From Luteimonas suaedae (lineage in GTDB: Bacteria; Pseudomonadota; Gammaproteobacteria; Xanthomonadales; Xanthomonadaceae), in contig NZ_VSSP01000001.1 in assembly GCF_008312895.1 (NCBI RefSeq), forward strand, positions 558,001 through 622,000: 64,000 nucleotides of DNA, read 5' to 3'. Shown here one piece after another: positions 26,521 through 33,733 of this stretch (position 1 is the stretch's first letter; every line of letters starts with the position of its first letter). The position numbers and the translations under genes were made by a program. The notes beneath the pieces were generated by a model. It was not told the DNA's origin. It made no database searches and saw nothing but the letters and a program-made list of their open reading frames with translations.

Positions 26521-26771
26521 GACGAGCGGCCCGGCGTCAGATCGCTAAGGGCCTGCTCCCTCTCCCACTCCGTGACAAACACGGGGTCGACCGTGCGAAG
26601 GATTTTCAGAACGCTTTGCACGCGCGCTTCACTAGCGCGCTGCGTCTGCTCCAACCAAGCAACCATCGCGGCATTCCCGGGTGTGCCGTGGTGCCTCTCA
26701 AAAAACAGGTCATTGCAGACGCGGTCATGCCGCTGGACAGCGGCGGCCAACTCAAGCCGGTAATCGATCAT
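26517..26771 (-). CDS. Small phage protein, 84 aa, unknown function
   Basis: First gene of the minus-strand early operon. The 84-aa product is soluble and helical (MIDYRLELAAAVQRHDRVCNDLFFERHHG, then AMVAWLEQTQRASEARVQSVLKIL). No domain is recognised. It is divergent from the regulator gene and faces the operator-rich intergenic region, so it would be the first gene affected by that regulator. Its stop overlaps the next ATG. Confidence 0.6.
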   Translation of the reverse strand: MIDYRLELAAAVQRHDRVCNDLFFERHHGTPGNAAMVAWLEQTQRASEARVQSVLKILRTVDPVFVTEWEREQALSDLTPGRSS

Positions 26772-26817
26772 GTCCCCTACCCCTCCCGTAGTGCCGGGGA
26801 CTGCGGCGGCGGGGGAA

Positions 26818-26840
26818 CCGCCGGGGCCTGTCCCCGGCGG
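26818..26840. repeat. Strong hairpin in the phage intergenic region
   Basis: A perfect 9-bp inverted repeat CCGCCGGGG-CCTGT-CCCCGGCGG lies upstream of the early operon. In a single-stranded DNA phage such a hairpin in the longest non-coding stretch is a candidate packaging signal or minus-strand origin; a regulatory role is also possible. Confidence 0.5.
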
Positions 26841-26848
26841 GTCGGCCC

Positions 26849-26916
26849 GCTTAGGCCATAGACCTAAGCTGCCGACAGCTTAGGCAAGTTGCCTTGGCTG
26901 TCAAGAGGGACTAAGG
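26849..26916. promoter_or_regulatory. Cluster of CTTAGG/CCTAAG operator half-sites
   Basis: GCTTAGG (26849-26855) and CCTAAGC (26863-26869) form an inverted pair with a 7-nt spacer. GCTTAGG recurs at 26878-26884, with a related ACTAAGG at 26910-26916. The cluster lies between the divergent early operon and the regulator gene, as expected for binding sites of the phage repressor. Confidence 0.6.
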
Positions 26917-26960
26917 TAATTCGCGTAATTTCCCGACGAACGGTCACCACGGAGCACGCC

Positions 26961-27359
26961 ATGGGATACGCATCACAGCTGATCGACGAAGTGAAAAGCG
27001 CGTGCGATTTCAAAACCTACCGCGCACTCGCCAACGCCCTTGGCGTTCACGAGGTCACACTTAGCCAGTGGCGCAAAGGCATCGGCTCCCCAATGCCCGA
27101 AGAACGAGCCCTGCAACTCTGCGAGATGGCCCACATCGCTGACCCTGGACCATGGCTGATCGGAATTCAGATGGACGCCGTGAAGACCACCGCGGTACGC
27201 AAGGCGCTGGAATCAGTGTTGGACCGAGTCAGCCCGAGCGTGGCGAAGGTCGCGACGCTCGGGGTCGTTATGCTCGCCGTGTATACCCTTCCGGGCTTCG
27301 CGGAAAACGCTGATATGGCGGCGTTTTCACTAATCCCCTCTCTACATTATGCGAAGTAA
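26961..27359 (+). CDS. Phage Cro/CI-like regulator whose 3' end lies in attR
   Basis: The 132-aa product has a helix-turn-helix in the first 70 residues (TYRALANALGVHEVTLSQWRKG), similar to the DUF3693-type regulators of filamentous phages. A middle segment follows, then a hydrophobic stretch (VATLGVVMLAVYTLPGFA) suggesting membrane association. Start at 26961 is used since the HTH begins at once; the frame is open to 26889. In the prophage the gene ends in YAK-stop inside the attachment core. In the circular phage form the same frame runs on into 20552-20641, adding 29 residues. It probably represses the early operon through the CTTAGG sites. Confidence 0.75.
   Translation: MGYASQLIDEVKSACDFKTYRALANALGVHEVTLSQWRKGIGSPMPEERALQLCEMAHIADPGPWLIGIQMDAVKTTAVRKALESVLDRVSPSVAKVATLGVVMLAVYTLPGFAENADMAAFSLIPSLHYAK
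27341..27357 (-). other. attR: XerC arm plus dif centre only
   Basis: The 17 bp are identical to 20536-20552: the 6-bp dif centre plus the 11-bp XerC arm. The adjoining 11 bp on the phage side do not resemble a XerD arm, so the phage attachment site is of the one-armed type seen in some vibriophages. Confidence 0.85.
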
Positions 27360-27449
27360 TAGATCACGGGTGAGGGCCCGGGCCAGGATCCTCACCGCCC
27401 GCTTGTTGCTACTTGCTACGGTCGATTGCCCGTCTGCTGCCATTCCGGC

Positions 27450-27545
27450 GAACACTACGATCGCGTCGTGCACAACCGTTGCGCGCTGCACGGCTTATGG
27501 AAAGGCTGGCGCCCGGCCGGTCGCGGCCTGGTCTCGTGCATCAGC
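27450..27545 (+). pseudogene. Decayed copy of the phage PWKGW accessory gene
   Basis: Translating this stretch gives RVVHNRCALHGLWKGWRPAGRGLVS, clearly related to the intact phage protein at 20613 (TVHNHVHLTGPWKGWRLAGRDLIS). No start, frameshifted upstream and cut off downstream, where the sequence jumps to the same hairpin found after the intact gene. Marks a second, degenerate inovirus beyond attR. Confidence 0.8.
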
Positions 27546-27562
27546 GGCCCGCAGCGCGGGCC
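27546..27562. terminator. Hairpin of the remnant phage
   Basis: A 7-bp stem GGCCCGC-AGC-GCGGGCC, the counterpart of the hairpin at 20958-20973 in the intact prophage and in the same relative position between converging genes. Confidence 0.5.
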
Positions 27563-27571
27563 AGTTTCCGG

Positions 27572-27988
27572 CTACGGCTTGCAGGCCTGATAGACCATAT
27601 CGTCCATGCTGCGCCGCTGCACGAAGGTGCGTTTAGGATTGTCGGCCAACCAGCGATCGCGACGAGCCTTCGCAGCTTGGCAGCTCTGGCGGTTGACGCT
27701 GGACGCCGAAGGCGGCCGATGAGAGGCGCCCCCGGAAGCACCGTGCAACTGCTGCCGGCGTTGGTCGGCAGCGAGCCGAGCGGCACCGAGATCACGATCG
27801 ATACGGCGCTGCCGGGAAGGCGGTACGTGTGGCTGAGAGGCGTCCCACGATTTGGCGACCTGCTGACCAGCCGGGCACGGATCGGACTGGTACGAGGTCT
27901 CACCTGAAGCGCTTACGCACTTGTGAATGGACTGCGCCGCAACGGGCGCCGCGGCCATCAACAGCGCGACGATAACGATTCCCTTCAT
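27572..27988 (-). CDS. Exported DUF4124-like protein in the remnant phage
   Basis: The 138-aa product has a cleavable signal (MKGIVIVALLMAAAPVAAQ) and a DUF4124-type N-terminal domain (IHKCVSASGETSYQSDPCPAGQ, where xxGxxxYxxxPC is the usual pattern). A basic Arg/Gln-rich middle and a C-terminal Cys pair region (RQSCQAAKARRDRWL, MVYQACKP) follow. It takes the position of the 20985-21332 gene of the intact prophage and shares the C-terminal pattern. Still an open frame, so it may be expressed; function unknown. Confidence 0.6.
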   Translation of the reverse strand: MKGIVIVALLMAAAPVAAQSIHKCVSASGETSYQSDPCPAGQQVAKSWDASQPHVPPSRQRRIDRDLGAARLAADQRRQQLHGASGGASHRPPSASSVNRQSCQAAKARRDRWLADNPKRTFVQRRSMDDMVYQACKP

Positions 27989-28015
27989 ACCCCACCCCCC
28001 GATGCAGTGAGGCGA

Positions 28016-28201
28016 CTATAGGGCTAGATCGCCAACCGGATCATCCTTCCCTTGGGCTGGATCAGATTCGGTCGAGGTGCCATTTCCAACACCACCGATG
28101 ACGTCCGACGCTGCAGGTGTCGGACAGCGCACGCTGTTCCTGCCGGAGCTACAGGGCAGCGATCCGGCTCCATCCGCGTAGCGGGTGCCCTGCCCCTTCA
28201 T
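28016..28201 (-). pseudogene. Probable 3' remnant of a Zot-like gene
   Basis: A short frame containing QGTRYADGAGSLPC, comparable with QGTQYDIGQGEC near the end of the intact Zot-like protein, and ending 28 nt before the DUF4124 gene; the intact phage has a 30-nt gap there. Upstream the frame loses similarity and abuts the lacI stop. Assignment rests on synteny plus a short match. Confidence 0.45.
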
Positions 28202-28264
28202 GCGGGCGCGGCCCTCGCGGCCATCTGCGACGACTCGCAGGCCTGCGCGATCGCGCGCCCTGCT

Positions 28265-29323
28265 CTACTTCGGCTTTGCCGGCGTCGAGCGCGGACGCAG
28301 CGGCGCGGTCGATCCGCGCACCACCAACTGCGGCAAAAAGCCCTGGTTGCGCGGCGGCGTCGGGTTGTCGGCGTAGACGTGCCGGCGCAAGCCGGCGATC
28401 AGCAGGCGCGCGGCCTGTCGGGCGATGGCCTCGGTGGCCTGCTTGGCGGTGGTCAGCTGCGGCCACGACTGGCGCGAGAACGGGCTGTCCTCGAAGCCGG
28501 CGATGGAAAGTTCGTACGGCACATCAATGCCCGCGGATTTGGCCGCGGCCAGCACACCGGCGGCGATCTCGTCGTTGCTGCCGAAGATCGCGGTCGGCGG
28601 CTCGTGCAGCGCAAGCAGGCGCCGCGCCCCACGGAAGCCGTCGTCGAAGGTGTAGTCGCCGGGCACCGCCAGGTGCTTGTCGACGGTGATGCCGTAGTCC
28701 TTCAGCGCCTTTTCATAGCCAGCGTGGCGCTCGCCGCTGGAACGGTGCTGTGGGCCGCCCCACAGGAAACCGATGCGCCGGTGGCCGAGCTGGATCAGGT
28801 GCTCGGTGATCTCGTAGGCCGCTTTGCGGTCATCGACGTAGACGCACAGGCCGTCGTCCGGGTCCTCGGTCGCGGCGATGATCCGCACCAGCGCGATGCC
28901 ACGCTCGGCCAGCGCGTCGACCAGATCCTTGCGCTCGGACATCGGCGCGGTCAGCACCAATCCGGCCAGGCGCGAGCGCTGCACGAACTCGGCCAGCTCG
29001 TCGGCCAGCAGCGGCGAAGTCGAGTCCGTCGGTTGGATCTGCAGGGCGAAGCCGGTCTCGCGGCAAGCGGCGAGCACGCCCTTCTGCATCGCGATGATGT
29101 GATACGGGTTGGGATTGTCGTAGACCAGGCCGATCACGGACGACAAGCCATTGCGCAGGTTGCGCGCGGACGGATCCGGCTCGTAGTCGAGCTCGGCGAT
29201 CGCCTGCGCTACGCGCGCTCGCGTGGCCTGCGCCACCGATGATTCGTTGTTGATCACCCGGGATACGGTCTTCAGCGAGACCTTGGCGCGTTCGGCGACG
29301 TCCTTGATGGTGGATCTGCGCAT
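28265..29323 (-). CDS. LacI-family transcriptional repressor
   Basis: The 352-aa protein has an N-terminal LacI headpiece (STIKDVAERAKVSLKTVSRVINN), hinge helix and a periplasmic-binding-protein-like sensor domain (LSSVIGLVYDNPNPYHIIAMQKG, QLGHRRIGFLWGG, TAIFGSNDEIAAGVLAAA). The ATG at 29323 directly precedes the headpiece; the frame is open further upstream. It is divergent from glucokinase and the glycan operon, so it likely senses a sugar released from the glycan. NagQ of Xanthomonas GlcNAc loci is a comparable regulator, but equivalence cannot be claimed. Confidence 0.9.
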   Translation of the reverse strand: MRRSTIKDVAERAKVSLKTVSRVINNESSVAQATRARVAQAIAELDYEPDPSARNLRNGLSSVIGLVYDNPNPYHIIAMQKGVLAACRETGFALQIQPTDSTSPLLADELAEFVQRSRLAGLVLTAPMSERKDLVDALAERGIALVRIIAATEDPDDGLCVYVDDRKAAYEITEHLIQLGHRRIGFLWGGPQHRSSGERHAGYEKALKDYGITVDKHLAVPGDYTFDDGFRGARRLLALHEPPTAIFGSNDEIAAGVLAAAKSAGIDVPYELSIAGFEDSPFSRQSWPQLTTAKQATEAIARQAARLLIAGLRRHVYADNPTPPRNQGFLPQLVVRGSTAPLRPRSTPAKPK

Positions 29324-29814
29324 GGCGTCGATCTGGCTCCCGGCTTGGTTCAGGCGTGTATGGCGGCGCGATGGCCGCGCACAGCGAAGTACAGGATGTA
29401 CAGGTAGCGAGACTCCCTTAGCGATCACCAGCCTCGTTCATGTACGCCTCGAGCGCCGCATCAACGTAGGCGTGACTTACGTTGTCATCGGTTCCGGTTT
29501 CACCGGTTCCGCTTTTCGTCCGCCACCTTCCATTGCCGCCGACCGGCCCCGATGGGCATTCTCTAGGACGTCTACCCTACTCCTAGGTAATTCCGGCTGT
29601 TCGGCTCATTGGAACGTTCTAAACGGCAAAATACCAACAAATTCCGTACCAATCCAGAACCCTGAGTAGATGAACAGGCAGGTCGCCAGTTATCCGACCC
29701 TGCCATGACACAAATCGATGACGGGCCATTGACATCGTTGTTTGGATCGATCCAAACTCGGGCCATGTCGGGCGCCCCATCGGGCGCCATGGCGGATCCG
29801 GGGATGGGAGAAGC
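29324..29814. promoter_or_regulatory. 491-nt divergent control region of lacI and the glycan operon
   Basis: No gene is supported here. The stretch is AT-richer than its flanks and holds several dyads: an imperfect ACGTTGTCAT half-site near 29479-29488, TTGGAACGTTCTAA at 29609-29622 (core GAACGTTC is palindromic), and the perfect 18-bp palindrome at 29740-29757. A consensus TTGACA at 29729-29734 lies just upstream of that palindrome. Promoters for both directions must be here. Confidence 0.6.
29740..29757. promoter_or_regulatory. LacI-type operator, perfect 18-bp palindrome
   Basis: GTTTGGATCGATCCAAAC is a perfect palindrome with a central CG, the hallmark of LacI-family operators. It starts 5 nt after a consensus TTGACA (29729-29734), so a bound repressor would block the glucokinase/TonB-receptor promoter. 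A 15-of-18 match precedes the second lacI gene at 50541. Confidence 0.8.
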
Positions 29815-30828
29815 GTGCTCGCAATGGTCGATCCAGCCACAACGGGTTCACTACTGAACGGCACGCCGTTCCTCGCCGCAGATGTCGGCGGCACCCATGC
29901 GCGCCTGGCGCTGGTGCGCGCCGGAGCTTCCGGGCAGCCGATCGAAGTGCTGGCGTTCCGCAAGTACGACTGCACTGAACACGCGTCGCTCGTCGATTTG
30001 ATCGCCGGGTTCCTCGCCGCACACGGTGGCGGCGAGGTGGACCGCGGCGTAGTCGCCAGCGCCGGCTACGAGCTGGACGACGGTACGGTCATCACCACCA
30101 ACCTGCCGTGGCCGCTGTCGATCCGGGAGACCCGTGAGCGCCTGGGCTTCGCCGACCTGCGCCTGGTCAACGACTTCAAGGCCGTGGCCTACGCCGCGGC
30201 CACCCTCCCCGCTTCCGAGACCACCCGCATCACCGGACCGGACGAAGCCTTGGTGCGCGGCCCGGTGCTGGTGCTGGGCCCGGGGACCGGCCTTGGTGCG
30301 GCGGTGTGGATTCCCCGCAGCGGCGAACGTCCCTTCGTGCTGGCCACCGAGGCCGGCCAGGCTGCGCTGGCGGCCGGCAACGAACTCGAACTGGCGCTGC
30401 TGGCGCAACTGCTGAAACAGCATGCGCACGTGACGATCGGACACGTGTTGTCCGGTCCCGGCATCCTCAACCTGTACAACGCGCTCGCGGTACTGCGCAA
30501 CACGAAACCCGCGTTGTCCACACCGAGCCGCATCACCGCAGCCGCGCAGGCCGGTGACGACGCGCTCGCACGCGAAACCCTCGACACCTTCTGCGGCTTC
30601 CTCGGCAGCGTGGTCGGCGACATGGCGCTGACCTACGGCGTGCAGGGCGGCATCCGCCTGGCCGGCGGCATCCCGTCGCAGATCCGCGATTTCCTTCTGA
30701 ACAGCGACTTCGTCGCGCGCTACCTCAACAAGGGGCCGATGCGCGCGGCGCTGGAGCGTATTCCCGTGCGCCTGATCGAGCACGGACAGCTGGGCGTGAT
30801 CGGCGCAGCGCATTGGTATCTGGACTAG
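29815..30828 (+). CDS. glk: Glucokinase
   Basis: Phosphorylates glucose in the cytoplasm with ATP. The 337-aa protein is of the bacterial glucokinase family: phosphate-1 motif FLAADVGGTHARLAL, DLRLVNDFKAVAYA with the catalytic Asp, VLGPGTGLGAA, a GlcK-type ATEAGQAAL, and LAGGIPSQI adenosine motif. Start is GTG at 29815, 4 nt after GGGAG; ATG at 29824 is an alternative. It leads the glycan-degradation operon behind the LacI-type operator. Pathway role could extend to other hexoses released from N-glycans, such as mannose, but this is not shown. Confidence 0.87.
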   Translation: MLAMVDPATTGSLLNGTPFLAADVGGTHARLALVRAGASGQPIEVLAFRKYDCTEHASLVDLIAGFLAAHGGGEVDRGVVASAGYELDDGTVITTNLPWPLSIRETRERLGFADLRLVNDFKAVAYAAATLPASETTRITGPDEALVRGPVLVLGPGTGLGAAVWIPRSGERPFVLATEAGQAALAAGNELELALLAQLLKQHAHVTIGHVLSGPGILNLYNALAVLRNTKPALSTPSRITAAAQAGDDALARETLDTFCGFLGSVVGDMALTYGVQGGIRLAGGIPSQIRDFLLNSDFVARYLNKGPMRAALERIPVRLIEHGQLGVIGAAHWYLD

Positions 30829-30961
30829 GGAATACAGGCAATCGCAACACCACAGACACGGAGGGGGCGCATTCGGCGCCCGGTGTGGAAATCAAGGAGC
30901 AACAGCAGCTCATCAACTACACAACTATCTCAGCATTCAATTGATTGATCGGGAGAGTGGC

Positions 30962-33538
30962 ATGAAATACCGCAAGTCAGCACTGTCGGCAGCCATCGTC
31001 GCCTGCTTGTCGTTCAACGCCCATGCGCAGGAAGCCAGCCAGGCGCCCAGTCCCACGGAGCAAGCCACGCAGCTGGACACGGTCACCGTCACCGGCTACC
31101 GCGGCTCCCTGGAAAAAAGCCAGGCGGTCAAGCGGTCGGCCAATGCCATCGTCGACGCGATCAGCGCCGAAGACATCGGCAAATTCCCCGACACCAACGC
31201 CGCCGAATCGCTGGCGCACCTGCCCGGCATTACCGTCGACCGCCAGTTCGGCGAAGGCGAGAAGGTCAGCATCAACGGCACCGACCCGGCGCTGAACCGG
31301 GTGCTGATCAACGGCCAGACCATCGCCTCCGGCGATTGGGGCGGCAACCCCACCGACACCAGCGGCCGCACCTTCAACTACACCCTGCTGTCGCCGGAGA
31401 TCATCGGCCTGATGGAGGTGTACAAGACCCCCGAAGCGCGCATCGACGAAGGCTCGATCGGCGGCACCGTGATCGTGCACACCCGCAAGCCGCTGGACCT
31501 GCCCAAGAACACCATTCGCGGTTCTGTCGGCTACAACTACAACGACCGCTCGAAAGACGGCAATCCACGCGCCTCGGCGCTGTGGAGCTGGAAGAACGAC
31601 GCCGAGGATTTCGGCTTCCTGGTCTCGGCCACCCACGACAAGCAGAGCATTTCCCGCGCCGGCATCGAGTACTGGGGCTACGCCACCGGATTGCCCGCCA
31701 CCGCCACGATCACCGGCGAAGGCGATCCCGCAGAGGCCCTGCTGCCGGTCGGCATCAGCAGTTCCTATTTCCAGCAGGACCGCGAGCGCGACGGCCTGCA
31801 GGCAGCGCTGCAGTGGAAGCCCAATGAGCGCAACGAGTTCAACCTGACCGGCATCTACGTCAAAGGTAAATACGACAACTTCAGCCAGGCGCGCTACGTC
31901 TGCCCGGCCTGCAGCCTGGGCCAGATCACCAGCGCCACCATCGAGGACGGCTACGTGGTCGCCGCCGACGTCGACGGCGACGCCTATGCGCAGCACGATT
32001 TCAACCTGCGCGAGAGCCAGGTCGAGACCAGGAGCTTGCACCTGCGCCACGACTGGTACGGCGACAACTGGACGTTCACCACCCAGGCGGGCACGACCAG
32101 CGCCAAGGGCGGTAAGGATCCGGAGTACCTGATGAAGACGCTGCTGCTGAGCGGCGGATTCGACTTCGAATACGACGCCAAGCACACCATCGTGAACTAC
32201 GACAACAACGATGCGTCCAACTGGGGCCTGGCCCCCGGCCAGCAGTACGGCGGGCAGTACTATGAGACCAGCCGCGACAAGGAACGCTACTTCCAGTTCG
32301 ATGCCACGCAGGACGTGGAATGGGGTCCCATCCACCAGGTCCAACTGGGCTACAAGTACACCAATCACGACAACGGCGTGTCTTCGCGGGGGAACGCGGT
32401 GGACGTGGTCTCGGCGTTGAACCTGACCGAGATCCTGGGCGGGCTGTCGCCCAGCGGTCTCTACGACGGCCTGGGTGCGGGCGGCGACCTGGCGTCGTGG
32501 CCGGTGGCCGACTTGGGCAAGGCCATCGCCTACTTCAATACACTGGAGCCGCGCGGCCCCTACAACTTCAACTACGGCCCCTCCTTCGACGTCAAGGAAA
32601 TCACCACCGCGCTTTACGCGCAGGCGAACTTCGAGTCGGGCAAGTGGCGCGGCAACCTCGGCGTGCGCTATGTCGACACGTCGGACAAGTCGCTGTACTG
32701 GGTCAACAACAACTCAGGCAGCTATGATCGGGCGCTGGCCAACCGCAGCTACTACAAGCCGCTGCCGAGCTTCAACGTGGCCTACGACCTGAGCGAAGAC
32801 ATGGTGACGCGCTTCTCCGCGGCCAAGGTGATGGCCCGCCCGCGCTACGGCCAACTGGCCGGAACGCTGGATCTCAACGATCAGGAATTTACCGGCGGCG
32901 GCGGCAATGTCGACCTGAAACCCTACGAGGCCACCAACTACGGCCTGACGTTCGAGTGGTACTTCGCTCCGAGCAGCATGTTCGCCGCTGAACTGTTCCG
33001 GCGCGACATCAGCAACTACGTCGTGACCGACACCACTGAGCAGCAGTTGACCAATCCGATTTCCGGGGTGTCCGGCGTCTATTCCATCAGCCGCCCGATC
33101 AACGTCGCCGATGCCACGGCTACCGGCCTTGCGCTGAACTATCAGCAGGCGTTCGACAGCGGTTTCGGCATCAATGCCAACTACACCTATACCGATACCG
33201 ATACCAGCACCGAACTGTTTCTGCCGTACGTCTCCGAACACGCCTACACGATAACCCCGTACTTCGAAAGGGGCCCGTTCAACGTGCGCGTGAACTACGG
33301 CTATCGCTCGGAGTACTTCAACCAGGTCGGGCGCCAGAACTCCTCTGTATACGCCGACACATACAAGCAGCTCGACCTGATCGCCGGCTACCAGATCAAC
33401 GAACTGTTCGGCGTCACCCTCAGTGCCACCAACCTGCTCGACGATACCTACTACTGGTACGACACCGAGAAGCGCACCCCGCTCGGCGTGTACAAGAGCG
33501 GACGCAACTATCAGGTGGCCTTCACCTTCAAGTTCTGA
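30962..33538 (+). CDS. TonB-dependent receptor for glycan uptake
   Basis: The 858-aa outer-membrane receptor has a signal peptide ending NAHAQ and a TonB-box-like TVTVTGYRGSLEKS. Its plug domain (ISAEDIGKFPDTNAAESLAHLPGITVDR, LINGQTIASGDW) is of the subclass that imports oligosaccharides in Xanthomonas CUT systems, and the barrel ends YQVAFTFKF. Start at 30962 follows GGGAGAG by 5 nt. It precedes eight glycosidase genes on the same strand, so it is the predicted importer of N-glycan fragments. Substrate is inferred from context. Confidence 0.92.
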   Translation: MKYRKSALSAAIVACLSFNAHAQEASQAPSPTEQATQLDTVTVTGYRGSLEKSQAVKRSANAIVDAISAEDIGKFPDTNAAESLAHLPGITVDRQFGEGEKVSINGTDPALNRVLINGQTIASGDWGGNPTDTSGRTFNYTLLSPEIIGLMEVYKTPEARIDEGSIGGTVIVHTRKPLDLPKNTIRGSVGYNYNDRSKDGNPRASALWSWKNDAEDFGFLVSATHDKQSISRAGIEYWGYATGLPATATITGEGDPAEALLPVGISSSYFQQDRERDGLQAALQWKPNERNEFNLTGIYVKGKYDNFSQARYVCPACSLGQITSATIEDGYVVAADVDGDAYAQHDFNLRESQVETRSLHLRHDWYGDNWTFTTQAGTTSAKGGKDPEYLMKTLLLSGGFDFEYDAKHTIVNYDNNDASNWGLAPGQQYGGQYYETSRDKERYFQFDATQDVEWGPIHQVQLGYKYTNHDNGVSSRGNAVDVVSALNLTEILGGLSPSGLYDGLGAGGDLASWPVADLGKAIAYFNTLEPRGPYNFNYGPSFDVKEITTALYAQANFESGKWRGNLGVRYVDTSDKSLYWVNNNSGSYDRALANRSYYKPLPSFNVAYDLSEDMVTRFSAAKVMARPRYGQLAGTLDLNDQEFTGGGGNVDLKPYEATNYGLTFEWYFAPSSMFAAELFRRDISNYVVTDTTEQQLTNPISGVSGVYSISRPINVADATATGLALNYQQAFDSGFGINANYTYTDTDTSTELFLPYVSEHAYTITPYFERGPFNVRVNYGYRSEYFNQVGRQNSSVYADTYKQLDLIAGYQINELFGVTLSATNLLDDTYYWYDTEKRTPLGVYKSGRNYQVAFTFKF

Positions 33539-33733
33539 TGTGGTACGGGTGGGCCATCGTTCCCTCCACGATGGCCTGCTCTCAGCGGGGCCGCTACAAA
33601 CGGCCCTGCAGCTTTTCTACGAGGAGTGCGGTTCCCCATGACGCCCGATAGCCCCAGCCGCGCAGCAGTTCCGTTCCTCCGCCACGCCGGGGCCGGACGC
33701 CGAATGCTGGCACGCGATGAGAAAGGCGACCGA

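Larger units (their letters stand above)
20536..27357. mobile_element. Filamentous (inovirus) prophage integrated at dif
   Basis: About 6.8 kb between a complete dif (20525-20552) and a 17-bp partial copy (27341-27357). Gene order on the minus strand is that of an inovirus: small genes, replication initiator, ssDNA-binding protein, small membrane protein, major coat, central terminator, minor coat, adhesin pIII, DUF2523 (pVI) and Zot-like pI. A regulator and a small accessory gene are on the plus strand. There is no integrase, so integration must use host XerC/XerD, as in CTX-type vibriophages and Xanthomonas phages. GC content is visibly lower than in the flanks. All structural genes look intact. 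Confidence 0.93.

Noticed and set aside
20536..27357. Toxin gene in the prophage because of the Zot-like protein
   Set aside because: Zot-like proteins are the normal phage assembly ATPase (pI) of inoviruses; nothing here specifically indicates toxin activity.
29471..29490. A NagQ-type operator (TGAC...TGTCA) upstream of lacI
   Set aside because: Only the right half fits; the left half is displaced by one base, so it is noted only as a half-site.
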